A stretch of DNA of 64,000 nt, taken from the NCBI GenBank assembly GCA_951213105.1, contig OX578133.1, positions 137,931,203 to 137,995,202 on the forward strand, read 5' to 3'. The stretch is from Amaurobius ferox (lineage: Eukaryota; Arthropoda; Arachnida; Araneae; Amaurobiidae). The notes under the pieces were generated by a model. The model was not told where the DNA came from. It searched no databases and worked only from the letters and a program-made list of their open reading frames with translations. Below, one piece after another: positions 45,301 to 55,967 of the stretch; position 1 is the first letter of the stretch; every line of letters begins with the position of its first letter. A program made the translations under genes and the position numbers.

Positions 45301-45431
45301 ATTAGAGGAAATATTTTATGCGCTTATTATGTTTGGTGGACGAATAGAAAGAAGGGAAATGGGGTAGCGGATTGTTTTTGTAGATATAACCTAACAAAGA
45401 AGAATTTTCTGTTAATCCTTCAGAAGGTGTT

Positions 45432-45497
45432 TGTTGAGACCCAGACCGCCCGACCTACCAGAAAGGTGTAAGGTAACTGTTTGGACGGCCGGGAAGA
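45432..45497 (-). mobile_element. 5'-truncated SINE stub with perfect TSD
   Basis: The last ~66 bp of the SINE are present, from CTTCCCGGCCGTCCAAACAG through GGTAGGTCGGGCGGTCTGGG to the CAACA tail (minus strand). A perfect 15-bp duplication CCTTCAGAAGGTGTT flanks it (45417-45431, 45498-45512). Immediately to the right, 45511-45538 is a second stub ending GACGGTCTGGGTCTTCAAC, so the insertion lies beside an older SINE tail. Confidence 0.92.
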
Positions 45498-45544
45498 CCT
45501 TCAGAAGGTGTTGAAGACCCAGACCGTCCGACTCGTCCAGCTCC

Positions 45545-45790
45545 AAATTCCTACTCCTGTTGACTTAAAAGGATGAATCTTTGCACATTTACAGTATCAA
45601 CAACGGGGCAGTACCTATCAGAGACGGAATTTCGATTTCTCCTGCAAGGCAAACAAACTGAGGAGAGCGGGGAGAAAAAAATTTTCAGACCCTTCAGACC
45701 CCGATAACCTAGAAGGCTGAAACTTAGCACACTTATGGCATCGATCACGAGACATATAGTAGCTAAGTCAGTTTTCGATTATAAATTTCG
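45545..45790 (+). repeat. R5 old tandem repeat, about two units
   Basis: GGATGAATCTTTGCACATTT, ACAGTATCAACAACGGGGCA and CGATTTCTCCTGC make one unit. CTGAAACTTAGCACACTTAT and GGCATCGATCACGAGACATA make the next. The minus frame at 45551-45748 is incidental. Confidence 0.6.
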
Positions 45791-48000
45791 ATTCCAATTT
45801 TTGATTTTTAAATTCGAATTTTATACTTTTTTAACATTGCAGCATAGGACAAAATTTGACATAATCATGCATAAAAGGGTGTATTTATGGTTCAATGACC
45901 ACGAGACCTGATAATTTCAATCATTGTTGTGAAAAATAGTCGCGAGACAGTTGTCTCTGTTCGTGACGTCATTAAACCCCTAGGGGGCAAATTACCCCCC
46001 ACCCCCGCCCCAGGGAGGTTTATTGCCAAGTATAGTTGCAATTAAAAAAACATTTCAAACCCTTTAAAGTGAAGGGTAGCGCTCTATAATTGGACCCACA
46101 ATATCGATTTTTCAAAAATGTTCTTGTAAAATTCGAAAAAAAATGTTACTAAAAAATGGATTCTGGTGTAAGAAAGTAGAATTGAGCCACAGTAAAGTTA
46201 ATTGATAGTCGTAAATGAAGGCATTCTCCTCACTTTTCATAATGACTTTACATGAGATACGAGGTCCATTGTGGTCAATCGATTCATTCTATTTTTCAGA
46301 CCATAAGGAATTGGGTTTAAATTCTAGATACGAGTAAAGAGTAGATTAATTTTACCAGTCTTTTGCACTTAGTAATGGAGATACTCAATTTTTAAATGTA
46401 TATAACATGGTCAGCGTTTTCACGCACATTTTCCTAACAACAAATAGTAAAAGAAATCATTTTATTATTTCCATAATTTTATTACTCTTATAAAAAATGT
46501 ATTCACAAAACTAGACCAGCCATAATTTAAGATCTGCTGGTGTCATTTGAGGTACAGAATGTTACAACATATTGAAATATGTAAAAACTAGAAAATGTAT
46601 TCGACTTCGACGGGTGATAAATTGAATTTAGTAATCTAAAAAAATAACAAAATAAATTTTATTCATATAAATAACAGTGAAAATTGCATGTAATCCGAGT
46701 ATACGGGTGCAACAAAAGACCCCGTCCCTAAATCAAAAATTATCCCCTTCCCCCAACGAACACAATTTCAAATGCCTCCAATACCCTAATTCGATACCAC
46801 ATTTTGTGCAGCCAGAGTAACATCTAAGCAAAAAATAAATAAATAAGAGATTCATAACAGAATCCTTTCTTTAGGAGATCACATACAAACATACACACAA
46901 GCATCTTCCTTTATTATGTAAAGATTTTAAAAAAAGAAACGGCTTAGTCAACTAGAAAATTGAAATAACAGTTAAAGTTGAATAAAAATCTTTGGTGAAA
47001 ACATTGGTCAGTATTGCAGCAATGGTAATTTTTCAAGAAAACTTTTCATTTCCCGAGTTTGCAATTACTTTACAAATTTCGGTCTTTCCTTTTCCTGCCA
47101 GACTCCGCCATATTCTTAGAAATGTCATTAGAATATTAACAGATTAAACAGCTTTATTTTCTCCGGGTAATTCTTTTCCCCAGAAGCAGTTAACTTCGGC
47201 AGAGTTAGATTCATTACGCGTTTCGGTTTTGATAATTAAGTCACAAATGTCGATATATTGATCTGCAATCTTTTAAATCGAGGATCGCTAGGAAAACCTA
47301 ATTTTAATAACAAAGAAATATATCTTTTTTACTTTGTGCAGACTTTCAAAACTCGCTTTAAATGTCTTTATAAAACGAAGAGATAGTTTGCAGACTTAAT
47401 TATTTTCTATTACATATTTTTTTAAACTAATAGTTGAGTAAGCAAATTCAATCTATGCAAAAATAACTCCAAAATTGCCACATCTTTTGAAAATGTAACT
47501 TCTTTTGGTCTTCAGTTTTCTCCAAAACCTCCTATACTACACGCCTCTAGGGTCTTTATATTCTTCTCCCCAAAGATAACCTTACTGGAAACAATATCTA
47601 CCTTTATCATATCGCGTTCTAATGAGCCAATTAATTCCGTTTACTTTAGCTTGCATTGTTTCAGCCCCATGTGTGGCATTAAGCGCTTTTATATATTTCC
47701 CCATCATCGTGGGTAACCATAGAGCCAAATGGAAGTAGCAAACTCAAGTATAAGACTCACAACATGGACTAGAAAAAGAAGCACCCCTAAAAAATAGTCC
47801 GATCATCTCGAAATTTCGCATGCAAATTCCTTTATACCAGGTACGCGAATGATTAAATTTGCAAGGCCAATGAATGTTAACTTCGGTCATAGCGCGTTTC
47901 AACTGCGCAACTATCATCCTATAAAACAAGTTAAACATGTGGACGGTTTGCCTTTGTTCGTTATCGGCTTTGCAGTTCCGTGCACACACACCCAGTAATG
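45791..48000. other. Low-copy DNA, no supported gene
   Basis: A G/C-rich run at about 45990-46012 is low complexity. There is no recognisable frame, repeat or RNA signal. Confidence 0.5.
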
Positions 48001-48009
48001 CCGTTATGA

Positions 48010-48376
48010 CGCTACCAAAGACCTTATAACCAATTAGACGAGTTCGAACGTGGTCGTATAGTCGGGATGCGTGAAGCTGGCTGGTCGTACCGAGCAATAA
48101 GGCCGCCACTTGCACCGAACATACAATGCTGTGCAAAGGTGCTGGCAGCAATGGTTGCTACAAGGAACTCATCGGCGGAACGAAGGCTCTGAAAGGCCAA
48201 GGTGCACGAATGCGAGGCAAGATCGGATGACTGTGCGACAGGCCCGAATTGACTCAACGGCAACATTGTCTGCCATCCAACGTGCTACAGCCTCTTCCCT
48301 ACCACCCGTGATACCTTCCACCATCTCACGGCGCTTGGCTAAGGTGGGGTTACGCTCACGACGGCCTTTAAGATAG
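48010..48376 (+). pseudogene. Tc1-like transposase N-terminal fragment
   Basis: Frame one (48017-48105) reads LDEFERGRIVGMREAGWSYR then AIRP. After a frameshift near 48105 the reading continues HLHRTYNAVQRCWQQW, with RQARIDSTATLSAIQRA near 48238 and STISRRLAKVGLRSRRPLR at the end. This is the bipartite helix-turn-helix DNA-binding part of a Tc1-type transposase (family knowledge), with a WSYRAI recognition helix and the GLRSRRP linker. The DDE catalytic half is absent: the frame stops at 48376 and nothing further matches. It is a different lineage from the element at 6386-7615. Confidence 0.88.
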
Positions 48377-48550
48377 TTGCGGCCTCAGGTACTGCAACTA
48401 TTGACAAAACAAGAAAACTCACACATTTCTTCATAGGGGGTTTTTGAGGTCATTTTTTATATAACCAAGGCCGGAAAATCTAAGCAATTTCTAAATGAGC
48501 TATAATTCTGAAAGTACACATATAGCACAGGTATTGAAACTACCTATAAA
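48377..48550. other. AT-rich DNA, nothing recognised
   Basis: Short gap between the Tc1 fragment and R2. Confidence 0.5.
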
Positions 48551-48552
48551 AA

Positions 48553-49303
48553 TCTGATGTGGGGAACACATGACTTTCCCTGCAGACTTATATCCACGTT
48601 CTTTTTATTTTAATTAAATTTAATTCACTTTTGATTCAAATTTCGTTCTCATTTGGTAACTTGACTTACGTCTAAAGGTAGCGTAGAATAAATACGAAAA
48701 AACTAAAATATCTCGAGAACGGCTAGTCTTAGTGTAACGGGATTGGTCTTATTCTTTTCTTCGTTAAAATTTACGTATAAAACAAGCATTTAATGGATAT
48801 ATTTGAGCATACGTAGTTTTTTATTTTAGAATTTGCCGATTTATGCGGGCTATTTTGCAAAAAAAGGCAGGCTGTTTTTTTCCGAATCGTACCAAAACCT
48901 AATCAGAACAAGTGTAACCCACAAGAGACTTATCTACCGAATTTTGTGAAATTCGGTTCATTAGTTTTTTAGCTAGAGTGGATACAAGCTTTTGCGGACC
49001 ATTTCGCAAAAAAAGGCGAGTTCTTTTATCCCGAATCGTACCCAAAACTAATCAGCACCAGATTCGCCCACAAGTGACTTACCTACCAAATTTTATGCAA
49101 TTCGGTCAATTACTTTTTTAGTTAGAGTGGATACAAAATCTGCACAGACAGACACACAGACACACACACAGACGTCATGCTAAAAATAGTTTTTTCGTAT
49201 TCTAGAGGTCTCGAAACGTGTAGATCCGTCGAAAAATCGAGTTGCGATTTTCGACATGATTCCAATACTTTCCCTATACATTACAATGTATTGCAGGGAA
49301 AGT
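48553..49303 (+). mobile_element. R2 element, complete
   Basis: It starts TCTGATGTGGGGAACACATG, then ACTTTCCCTGCAGACTTATA. It ends TACTTTCCCTATACATT...AATGTATTGCAGGGAAAGTA. The 5' ACTTTCCCTGCA is the exact inverted complement of the 3' TGCAGGGAAAGT. Internal TACCAAATTTTATGCAATTC and a CACAGACA microsatellite precede the end. About 750 bp, non-coding. Confidence 0.92.
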
Positions 49304-49308
49304 AAAAA

Positions 49309-50103
49309 TCTGATGTGGGCAGCACATGACTTTCCCTGCAGACTTATATACACATTCACTTTATTTTAATTAAATTGAATTCACTATTAATTCACTTTTC
49401 GTTCTCATTTGGTAACGGGATTCATTTTCAAAGGTGGCGTAGAGAAAATACGAAAAAACGAAAATATCTCAAGAACGGCTAGTTCTAGTGTAATGGGGTT
49501 GGTCTTATTCTTTTCTTCGTTAAAAATTACGTATAAAACAAGCATTTACTGGATATATTTCAGCATACGTAGTTTTTTATTTTAGATTTTGCCGATTTTG
49601 GGGGCCATTTTGCAAAAAAAAGGCAGATTATTTTTTTCCGAATCGTACTAAAATCTAATCAGCACCAGGGTGACCCACAAGTGACATATCTACCAAATTT
49701 TGTGAAATTCGGTACATTAGATTTTCAGCTAGAGTGGATACAATCTTTTGCGGACCATTTCGCAAAAAAAGGCGGGTTCTTTTATCCAGAATTGTACCCA
49801 AAACTAATCAGCACCAGATTCGCCCATAAGTGACTTATCTACTAAATTTTATGAAATTCGGTCAATTAGTTTTTTAGTTAGAATGGATACAAAATCTGCA
49901 CAGACAGACAGACACACAGACACACAGACAGACACACAGACACACACAGACACACAGACACACACACAGACGTCAAGCTAAAAATAGTTTTTTCGTATTC
50001 TAGAGGTCTCGAAATGTGTAAATCCGTCGAAAACTCGAGTTGCGATTTTCGACATGATTCCAATACGTTCCCTATACATTATCATGTATTGCAGGGAAAG
50101 TAA
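49309..50103 (+). mobile_element. R2 element, complete, head-to-tail with the previous
   Basis: It begins TCTGATGTGGGCAGCACATG five A residues after the preceding copy ends, and finishes GCAGGGAAAGT at 50102. Its microsatellite (49900-49972, CACAGACA) is longer than its neighbour's. It is closely similar to that neighbour throughout but not identical, for example in the GGGGGCCATTTTGC block. The minus frame at 49878-50063 is translated microsatellite. Confidence 0.92.
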
Positions 50104-50810
50104 AAATTGAAAAACTCCAACATTTTTCATAGAGTGGGATTACAGGCCTCCCCCCCCCCCCGGGCCTATCTATACTTTATGAATTATCACAGCTCTCCAA
50201 CTTAGGCATTTCTCTAATCTGAACGTATTTCAGCTTTTACTTATGCGTATCTTTAAAAGTTGCACTTTTTAGGGTGAGCCAACAAAGACCACTTAACATG
50301 ACTACATGCGCCCCGTGAACTTATTTAGGGCGTATTACGCCAGCGCTACGGATTTTTTATTTCTTCTTCTAAGCGGTAATATCGTTAAACGATATAGATC
50401 GCTCGAGAGCCTGTTGTATGTTCCGGTACCATTTTAATCAGATGTTTGCAGTTGAGATCCAGGGCAAGGACTAATACTGCTTGAGAATTAAGTATTTTTT
50501 CATAAGTTTTAACTAATGAAATTGATTTTATCCGAAATCTAATTCCATGTGGACTACCTAAACATATTTTATGGCTGAAATTTAGATAATAAGCTGCACT
50601 ATAATTTTTAATTATACAAACTGTAGTACAAAATCACTACAAATGCATACATTCGCCCCACACTATCGTTAAATTTTTTTGAAAAAGTATCCTCTCTTTT
50701 ATTTGAAAACATTCCCTCAAGTTCCATTAAAATACACGTAAGAAAAGGCTATTTCCCTCAATGATTCTTATTTTCAAAGTAAAATCCCCAATTCCCCCAG
50801 CCATAGGATT
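50104..50810. other. Low-copy DNA, nothing supported
   Basis: Twelve C occur at 50150-50161. A GAACTTATTTAGGGCGTATT phrase at about 50319 matches the decayed tandem repeat at 7680-7930, so it may be a dispersed unit of that repeat. Confidence 0.5.
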
Positions 50811-51912
50811 TTTCAGGAGATATAGCAAAATATATTCAATTCAACTGTTCACACGCTGCGTAACTTAAAATGCAAATGGAAGTTCTCGAAAGTTTAAATA
50901 GTTTAACAAAAGGTAAATTATATACCGCGCAAAGAGTTGAGGATTAATCCACCTACGATAGCTAAGCATCTCCATTCTTAATCGATGAGAATCATTTGTG
51001 CGGTAGTGGGTTCCAGGCCATTATCGTTAATGTGCTGGAAATGGTCGTAATCCACATCATTTGAGCTTATGGAATGGAGCTGCAAAAGATGCTACTACGT
51101 CTACCAACAGCCCTGCATTATTTGGGCAACATAACACAGAAGCCTCTAAATGGGTTCTTGTTGGTTCTTTAACGAGGTCAGATTCTAGGAACGTGGATCT
51201 GCGAAATCAAATTAGTTAATTATAGTTTTCCCAATGGATATATATGTATATATAATTTGTAAGTCCTCACATATTTATATAGATGATATTGACGTTGCAT
51301 TTAGATTGTTTCAGTTTCAATAGCGTGTTATAATGGATTAGTGTTTAATTCATATATGTAGAGATTTATTCAGCAGATATAACAAAATACATTCAATTTA
51401 ACTGTTCTCACGTTGCTTAACTTGAAATGCAAATGGAAGTTCTCAAAGTTTAAATAGTTTAACAGTTTCCCACAAAAGGTAAATTATATACTGCGCAAAA
51501 ATGTTGGGATTAATCCACCTACGATAGCTAAGCATCTCCATTCTTAATCGATGAGAATCATTTGTACAGTGGTGGATTCCAGGCCATTATCGTTAATGCG
51601 CTGTCGTAATCCATATCATTTGGTCTGAGACGGAGCTGCAAAAGATACTGCTACGTCTACCAAGAGCCCTGAATCGTTTGGGTAACATAACACAGAAGCC
51701 TCTAAATGGGTTCTTATGTGATCTTTAACAAGCTCAGATTCTAGAAACGTGGATCTGCGAAATCAAATTAACAAATTATAGTTTTCTCAATGGATATATA
51801 TATAATTTGTAAGTCCTCATATATTTATATTGGTGATATTGGCGTTGAATTTGAATTGATTCAGTTTTAATAGCGTGTTATAATGGATTAGTGTTTAATT
51901 CATATATACATA
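50811..51912. repeat. ~550-bp tandem duplication with a 59-bp identical core
   Basis: Copy one (50811-51362) and copy two (51369-51912) are direct repeats with many substitutions and small indels. Within them 59 bp, starting GGATTAATCCACCTACGATA (50941-50999 and 51507-51565), are identical. Other conserved patches are CAGGCCATTATCGTTAATG and ACATAACACAGAAGCCTCTA. No open frame is conserved. Copy boundaries are approximate. Confidence 0.92.
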
Positions 51913-52405
51913 GACTAAAACTGTTGTGTATTTTTACTTTTCTCTTTAAATGCATACTAATCTGATGTTCTTTAAAAAGGCTGAAAATCAACTACTATTG
52001 AATTCTGATGATACCCCCCCCCCCCATTATAAAATATATAGTATTTTGGAATTCAATAAACATTCCATTTGTAACCTCTTGCCATTTTCTCAATTTCATG
52101 TCGCAATGGAAATTCTCAGGGATCATCCTTTTCAGGTTTGGTAATAATTTTTATTTTTATTTAGTAAGTTATGAATTCTCATTTAGTAAGAGAAGCATTT
52201 TTATTTAATAAGTTGAAAAATTTTATTTAAAAAGTTAAGAAATTTCCTTTAATAACAAAATAATTTTTATTTAATAAGAATTTTTTTTTAAGCATAGCGA
52301 GCTTCTTTACTACTGACTCAATGACACTGGTGCATCAAGAGTCAAGTCAAAAAACTGGAAGTACAGGTATTCGACTCTGCTTTCAATTTCAATAAACTTC
52401 AAAAA
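51913..52405. other. AT-rich DNA, nothing recognised
   Basis: Overlapping frames at 51950-52208 cross a run of 12 C (52014-52025). No motif. TTTTATTTAATAAGTT recurs several times at 52150-52290 as low-complexity sequence. Confidence 0.5.
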
Positions 52406-52406
52406 A

Positions 52407-52875
52407 TCTGATGTGGGCAACACATGTGTTTCCCTATATACGCCAATGAATTTACTTCTTTCACAGTGAAAACATGATTTATAAGATCAACAATGTTTTT
52501 AACGTTGCATTGTATATTTGACGCTTTTTCGGATGACAACATTTAAAACTATTTCGAAGTACCCAGTTAACTTATATTTCGCGAAATTCGTTACAAACAA
52601 ACGGATATATATATATTATTGACTATTGGAGAAGACTATTTATATTAGGCGTCCAAATACAAAACTATTACCTAAAGTACCCCTTCCAATGAATGGGACG
52701 AACTAGATCAGTGAGAATGATGTTAACAAATTTAGTTCATTTATCGTATAATATTATCGTTCATTTATCGTATAATATTACATATGAAAGTGAACATACT
52801 TATAAAAACGGTCATCAAAAAGGTCAAAGAAAAGTCAAAAAGGGTCATTTTCTGATTTTTTCATATATATCACTT
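52407..52875 (+). mobile_element. R2 element, 5' half only
   Basis: It starts TCTGATGTGGGCAACACATG and carries TTTCCCTATATACGCCAATG. A downstream block AATGATGTTAACAAATTTA and ATTATCGT-TACATATGAAAGTGAACAT matches 38710-38765 of the R2 copy at 38019. The microsatellite and 3' hairpin are missing. Confidence 0.7.
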
Positions 52876-53131
52876 TAAAATGGCAGACAATTCTTTTGTT
52901 CAATTTCGTATTTGTATGCCTGTCGATAGAGCTGTGAATTTTCATAGGTCTGTCAGTCTGAATCAAGTGTATGATGTACAGTTAAGAAATATGTAAAGCT
53001 ATAATCAAAGTATTAAATTTTATACACAAACATTTTCATAGACTCTAATCGTAAATGTGTAGAAAACAAACATTGGAACAATTTGATATTTAAAACGATT
53101 TTAACTCATTTAGCCTTATAGAAAAAAAACA

Positions 53132-53799
53132 TCTGAGGTAGGCAGCACATGACTTTCCCTACAGACTCAAATTAATTTTTCTTTATTTCTTTAATAATTC
53201 ATTAAATTGAGTTTAATTGAAAAAAATAACACATATAATTATTTTAAATAACACTGAATTTGCACTTTTAATTGACTTTTTGTTTTTATTTGGTAACTGA
53301 ACGTATTTTCAAAGGCGGAGTAGCAAAACTGCGAAAAATTCAAAATATTTCGAGACTGGTTAGTCCCAGAGTAGTGGGATTAGTCTTATTATTTTCATCG
53401 TCAAAAATTACGTATAAAACAAACATTTAATTGATACATTTGAGCATATGGAGTTTTTTATTTTAGATTTTGACGATTTTTGCGGGCCGTTTCGCAAAAA
53501 AATGCTGGTTCTATGTTCCCTAATTGTACCAAAATATAATCACCAGGGTAACCCATAAGTAACTTATCTATAAAATGTTATTTATAGGTAAATTTAATTT
53601 GGTCAATTAGTCTTTAAGCTAGCGTGGATACATACATTACACAGACACACACACAGATGCACATAGACGCCACTCTAAAAATAGACTTTTCGTGTTCCAA
53701 AGGTCCCTAAAAGTATGAATCCGTCGAAAACTCGAGATGCGATTTTCGACATGATTCCAGTACTCTCCTTATACATTGCCATGTATTGTAGGGAAAGTA
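53132..53799 (+). mobile_element. R2 element, complete
   Basis: The 5' tip TCTGAGGTAGGCAGCACATG and ACTTTCCCTACAG pair with the 3' TGTAGGGAAAGT. The terminal hairpin is ACTCTCCTTATACATTGCCA then TGTATTGTAGGGAAAGTA. Only a short CACACACAGA microsatellite remains (53640-53660). Compensating change (CTGCA to CTACA at both ends) supports pairing of the two termini. Confidence 0.88.
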
Positions 53800-54725
53800 A
53801 AAAGGTCTTAAGCCTTCTTTTACTTTAAGCATGCGAGTGCAAAAATAGCTGCCGCTTTCGAGTATATTCAGGTGTTGACATAATAATGGCAATCACGTAT
53901 ATGCCTTTATATCACGCGTTCAATATGACACGCAAGCAAAGTGTGCAGACTTCAGGAATAAATTAAATATTGGGCGAAACGCATTGAGTGAGAAACCATG
54001 TGACACGTAACATATCATAATGTATATATCAGAAGGTATAATAATTACAGAAAGGTCGAAAACAAATTTGTTTTTAAACGTAAAACTGGTGTAAAACACC
54101 TGCAATTTGCACAAGTAAACAAATGTGAGATTTATGAAAATTGATTTATATTAATAAATAAACACAAACCTTAATATTTGGAAAACATGAACAATAAGTA
54201 AAATAATAATATCAATTTAAAATAAATACATGTTTGTTCATATTATATTTGAATATGCAGCACATGAAAAATTACTCTCAACATTGATCATTTACCCCAA
54301 CCATTAAATGAAACCTCAATCTTAAAATCTATGGCTGATTCCGAACACAACGCGACTATCACAATAAAGACAAATAAATAAATATCAACTTAAATTGATG
54401 CTCAAATAAAATTAAAATAAAGCTGTCGATATCATTTCGGAAAGGGCTTAATTATCGTATTCAGTGCAAACAAGACAAGAGTTTAGCTCCCAATGCGAAC
54501 TTAACAACGAGTAATTGAAAATGTTAAACAAAACCAGGGGTGACGCCATCTTATGTCACAAAAGAGAAGTAAAATGTAAAACAGTATTGAAATACAAAAA
54601 ATACAGCACAGGTTTTAGTCCTAATAAAATTCACATATTTTCTGACACATTTCATTTTTTGTCACTATCAATTTTTAGCTCTTATCCTACTGTCAAAAAC
54701 AAAGTTTGAACTCTCCAGTATGAAG
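53800..54725. other. AT-rich DNA, no supported gene
   Basis: Short frames at 53920-54114 and 54515-54709 carry no recognisable motif. Confidence 0.5.
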
Positions 54726-54729
54726 TTTT

Positions 54730-54800
54730 TCCAGAACACAGCTTGAACCTGTGATATTTTGATCCTCAGCGAAGCGCTCTACCAACTCAGCCATTCAGAC
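54730..54800 (-). tRNA. tRNA-like sequence with intact A box
   Basis: On the minus strand, 71 nt start GTCTGAATGGCTGAGTTGGT. The A box TGGCTGAGTTGG is perfect. The B box GGTTCAAGCTG is imperfect but sits in a perfectly paired T stem (CACAG/CTGTG). The acceptor pairs in part and the anticodon arm does not fold, so a functional tRNA is unlikely. Its 5' end lies about 6 bp from the 5' end of the SINE on the other strand. Confidence 0.5.
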
Positions 54801-54805
54801 TTATT

Positions 54806-55070
54806 AGCGATAGCCGCGGGATAGCCCAGTAGATAAGGCACAAGGATCGCACTCGGAGGACCCGATTTCGATTCCCAGAACTGCCCAAACTATTGTTTAT
54901 GCGGAATACGAGCACGTTAAATCTGTCAATCCGACGGTTCTTCAGTGAGGTTGGGGATAGAGGAAGGAGGGTACGATCCCTGTGGATATCACTTCCACAG
55001 TGTTTCGGTTAAAAATGTGTGACATCTAAACAGATACCTTATACTTTCGGGTAAGTCGGACCGTTTGGAT
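54806..55070 (+). mobile_element. tRNA-derived SINE, diverged
   Basis: The head has A box TAGCCCAGTAGA, GATCGCACTCGG and a B box ATTTCGATTCC. The body follows: ATGCGGAATACGAGCACGTT, GTTCTTCAGTGAGGTTGG and GGAGGGTACGATCCCTGTGG. It ends ATACTTTCGGGTAAGTCGGA-CCGTTTGGA. The tail and target-site duplication are no longer clear. Confidence 0.85.
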
Positions 55071-55079
55071 TAGATAGGG

Positions 55080-55335
55080 AAAAAAAGCTTGTTAGGAAAC
55101 TTCTCGAACTTTGCAAAGATATTACTTACTTTCTTTATCTATGCGTCAAATCACGCAAATAATTAATTAGGAACTATAATAAAATGAAAGTTTTTCTCAA
55201 ATACTACCTCTTTTAAAATGTTTTCTCTTTTCCATGCCAGAATATATGCCTTCAACTGTGCCCCACAAAAGAATATTTCACAGTAATACACATAAATGAT
55301 CATGAGTCATCATTCCCCAAAAACCCTTATAAACT
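55080..55335. other. AT-rich DNA, nothing recognised
   Basis: No supported feature. Confidence 0.5.
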
Positions 55336-55354
55336 TTTACAACAATCCCGAACT

Positions 55355-55409
55355 CCGACAGTCCAAATAGCTGCTCAAAGTCTCGGGCGAGTCGGACGGT
55401 CTGGGTCTT
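55355..55409 (+). mobile_element. Very short SINE stub with perfect TSD
   Basis: Only 55 bp, ending CGAGTCGGACGGTCTGGGTC-TT, lie between perfect 15-bp repeats CAACAATCCCGAACT (55340-55354 and 55410-55424). The first ~30 bp do not match the SINE and may be filler or another subfamily. Confidence 0.88.
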
Positions 55410-55424
55410 CAACAATCCCGAACT

Positions 55425-55660
55425 GTCAGAACATGCTTTATAATACGCCGTCTGATTCTAAAGATTGAATTTCTTTCAGCACTGCATATAAGCAGTCTAA
55501 CGACATTTCAATGATTCATTAGTTAAAGAATGTTTTTGTTCTTGTGCTATTTGTTTATTTACAATTTAAAACATTTACAAGCATGTTACTGAAAGTGTCA
55601 GGGGAATAAGCTGTCTGTAATGGGGAAGTAAGGTTCTTGATAGTTATGATAATATATATA
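55425..55660. other. AT-rich DNA, nothing recognised
   Basis: Ends in the (AT)n tract that hosts the foldback element. Confidence 0.5.
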
Positions 55661-55707
55661 TATAAATATATAATTGAAGAATTTATATATATATATATAT
55701 ATATATA

Positions 55708-55929
55708 CAGGGTGTCCCAAAAACATTGACCTCGGCTTTTATTCCTTAAATATTGATCTTAGACATATATAATAAATTACAAAGTTGCGTAAATAAAAGT
55801 ACAGAATTTTATGAAATCGATTAAAATTTTCAAAGGAATTAAATTTCAAGAAATACAAAGTTTAAATTTTTATACGGCTCCCGTACAAAAACATTGAGTA
55901 AAATGTACCCCATACACTAATAAAGTGAG

Positions 55930-55967
<38 letters not shown>

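Noticed and set aside
47744..48266. Minus-strand frames of 135 and 80 codons
   Set aside because: They are antisense to, or upstream of, the Tc1 N-terminal fragment and match nothing recognisable.
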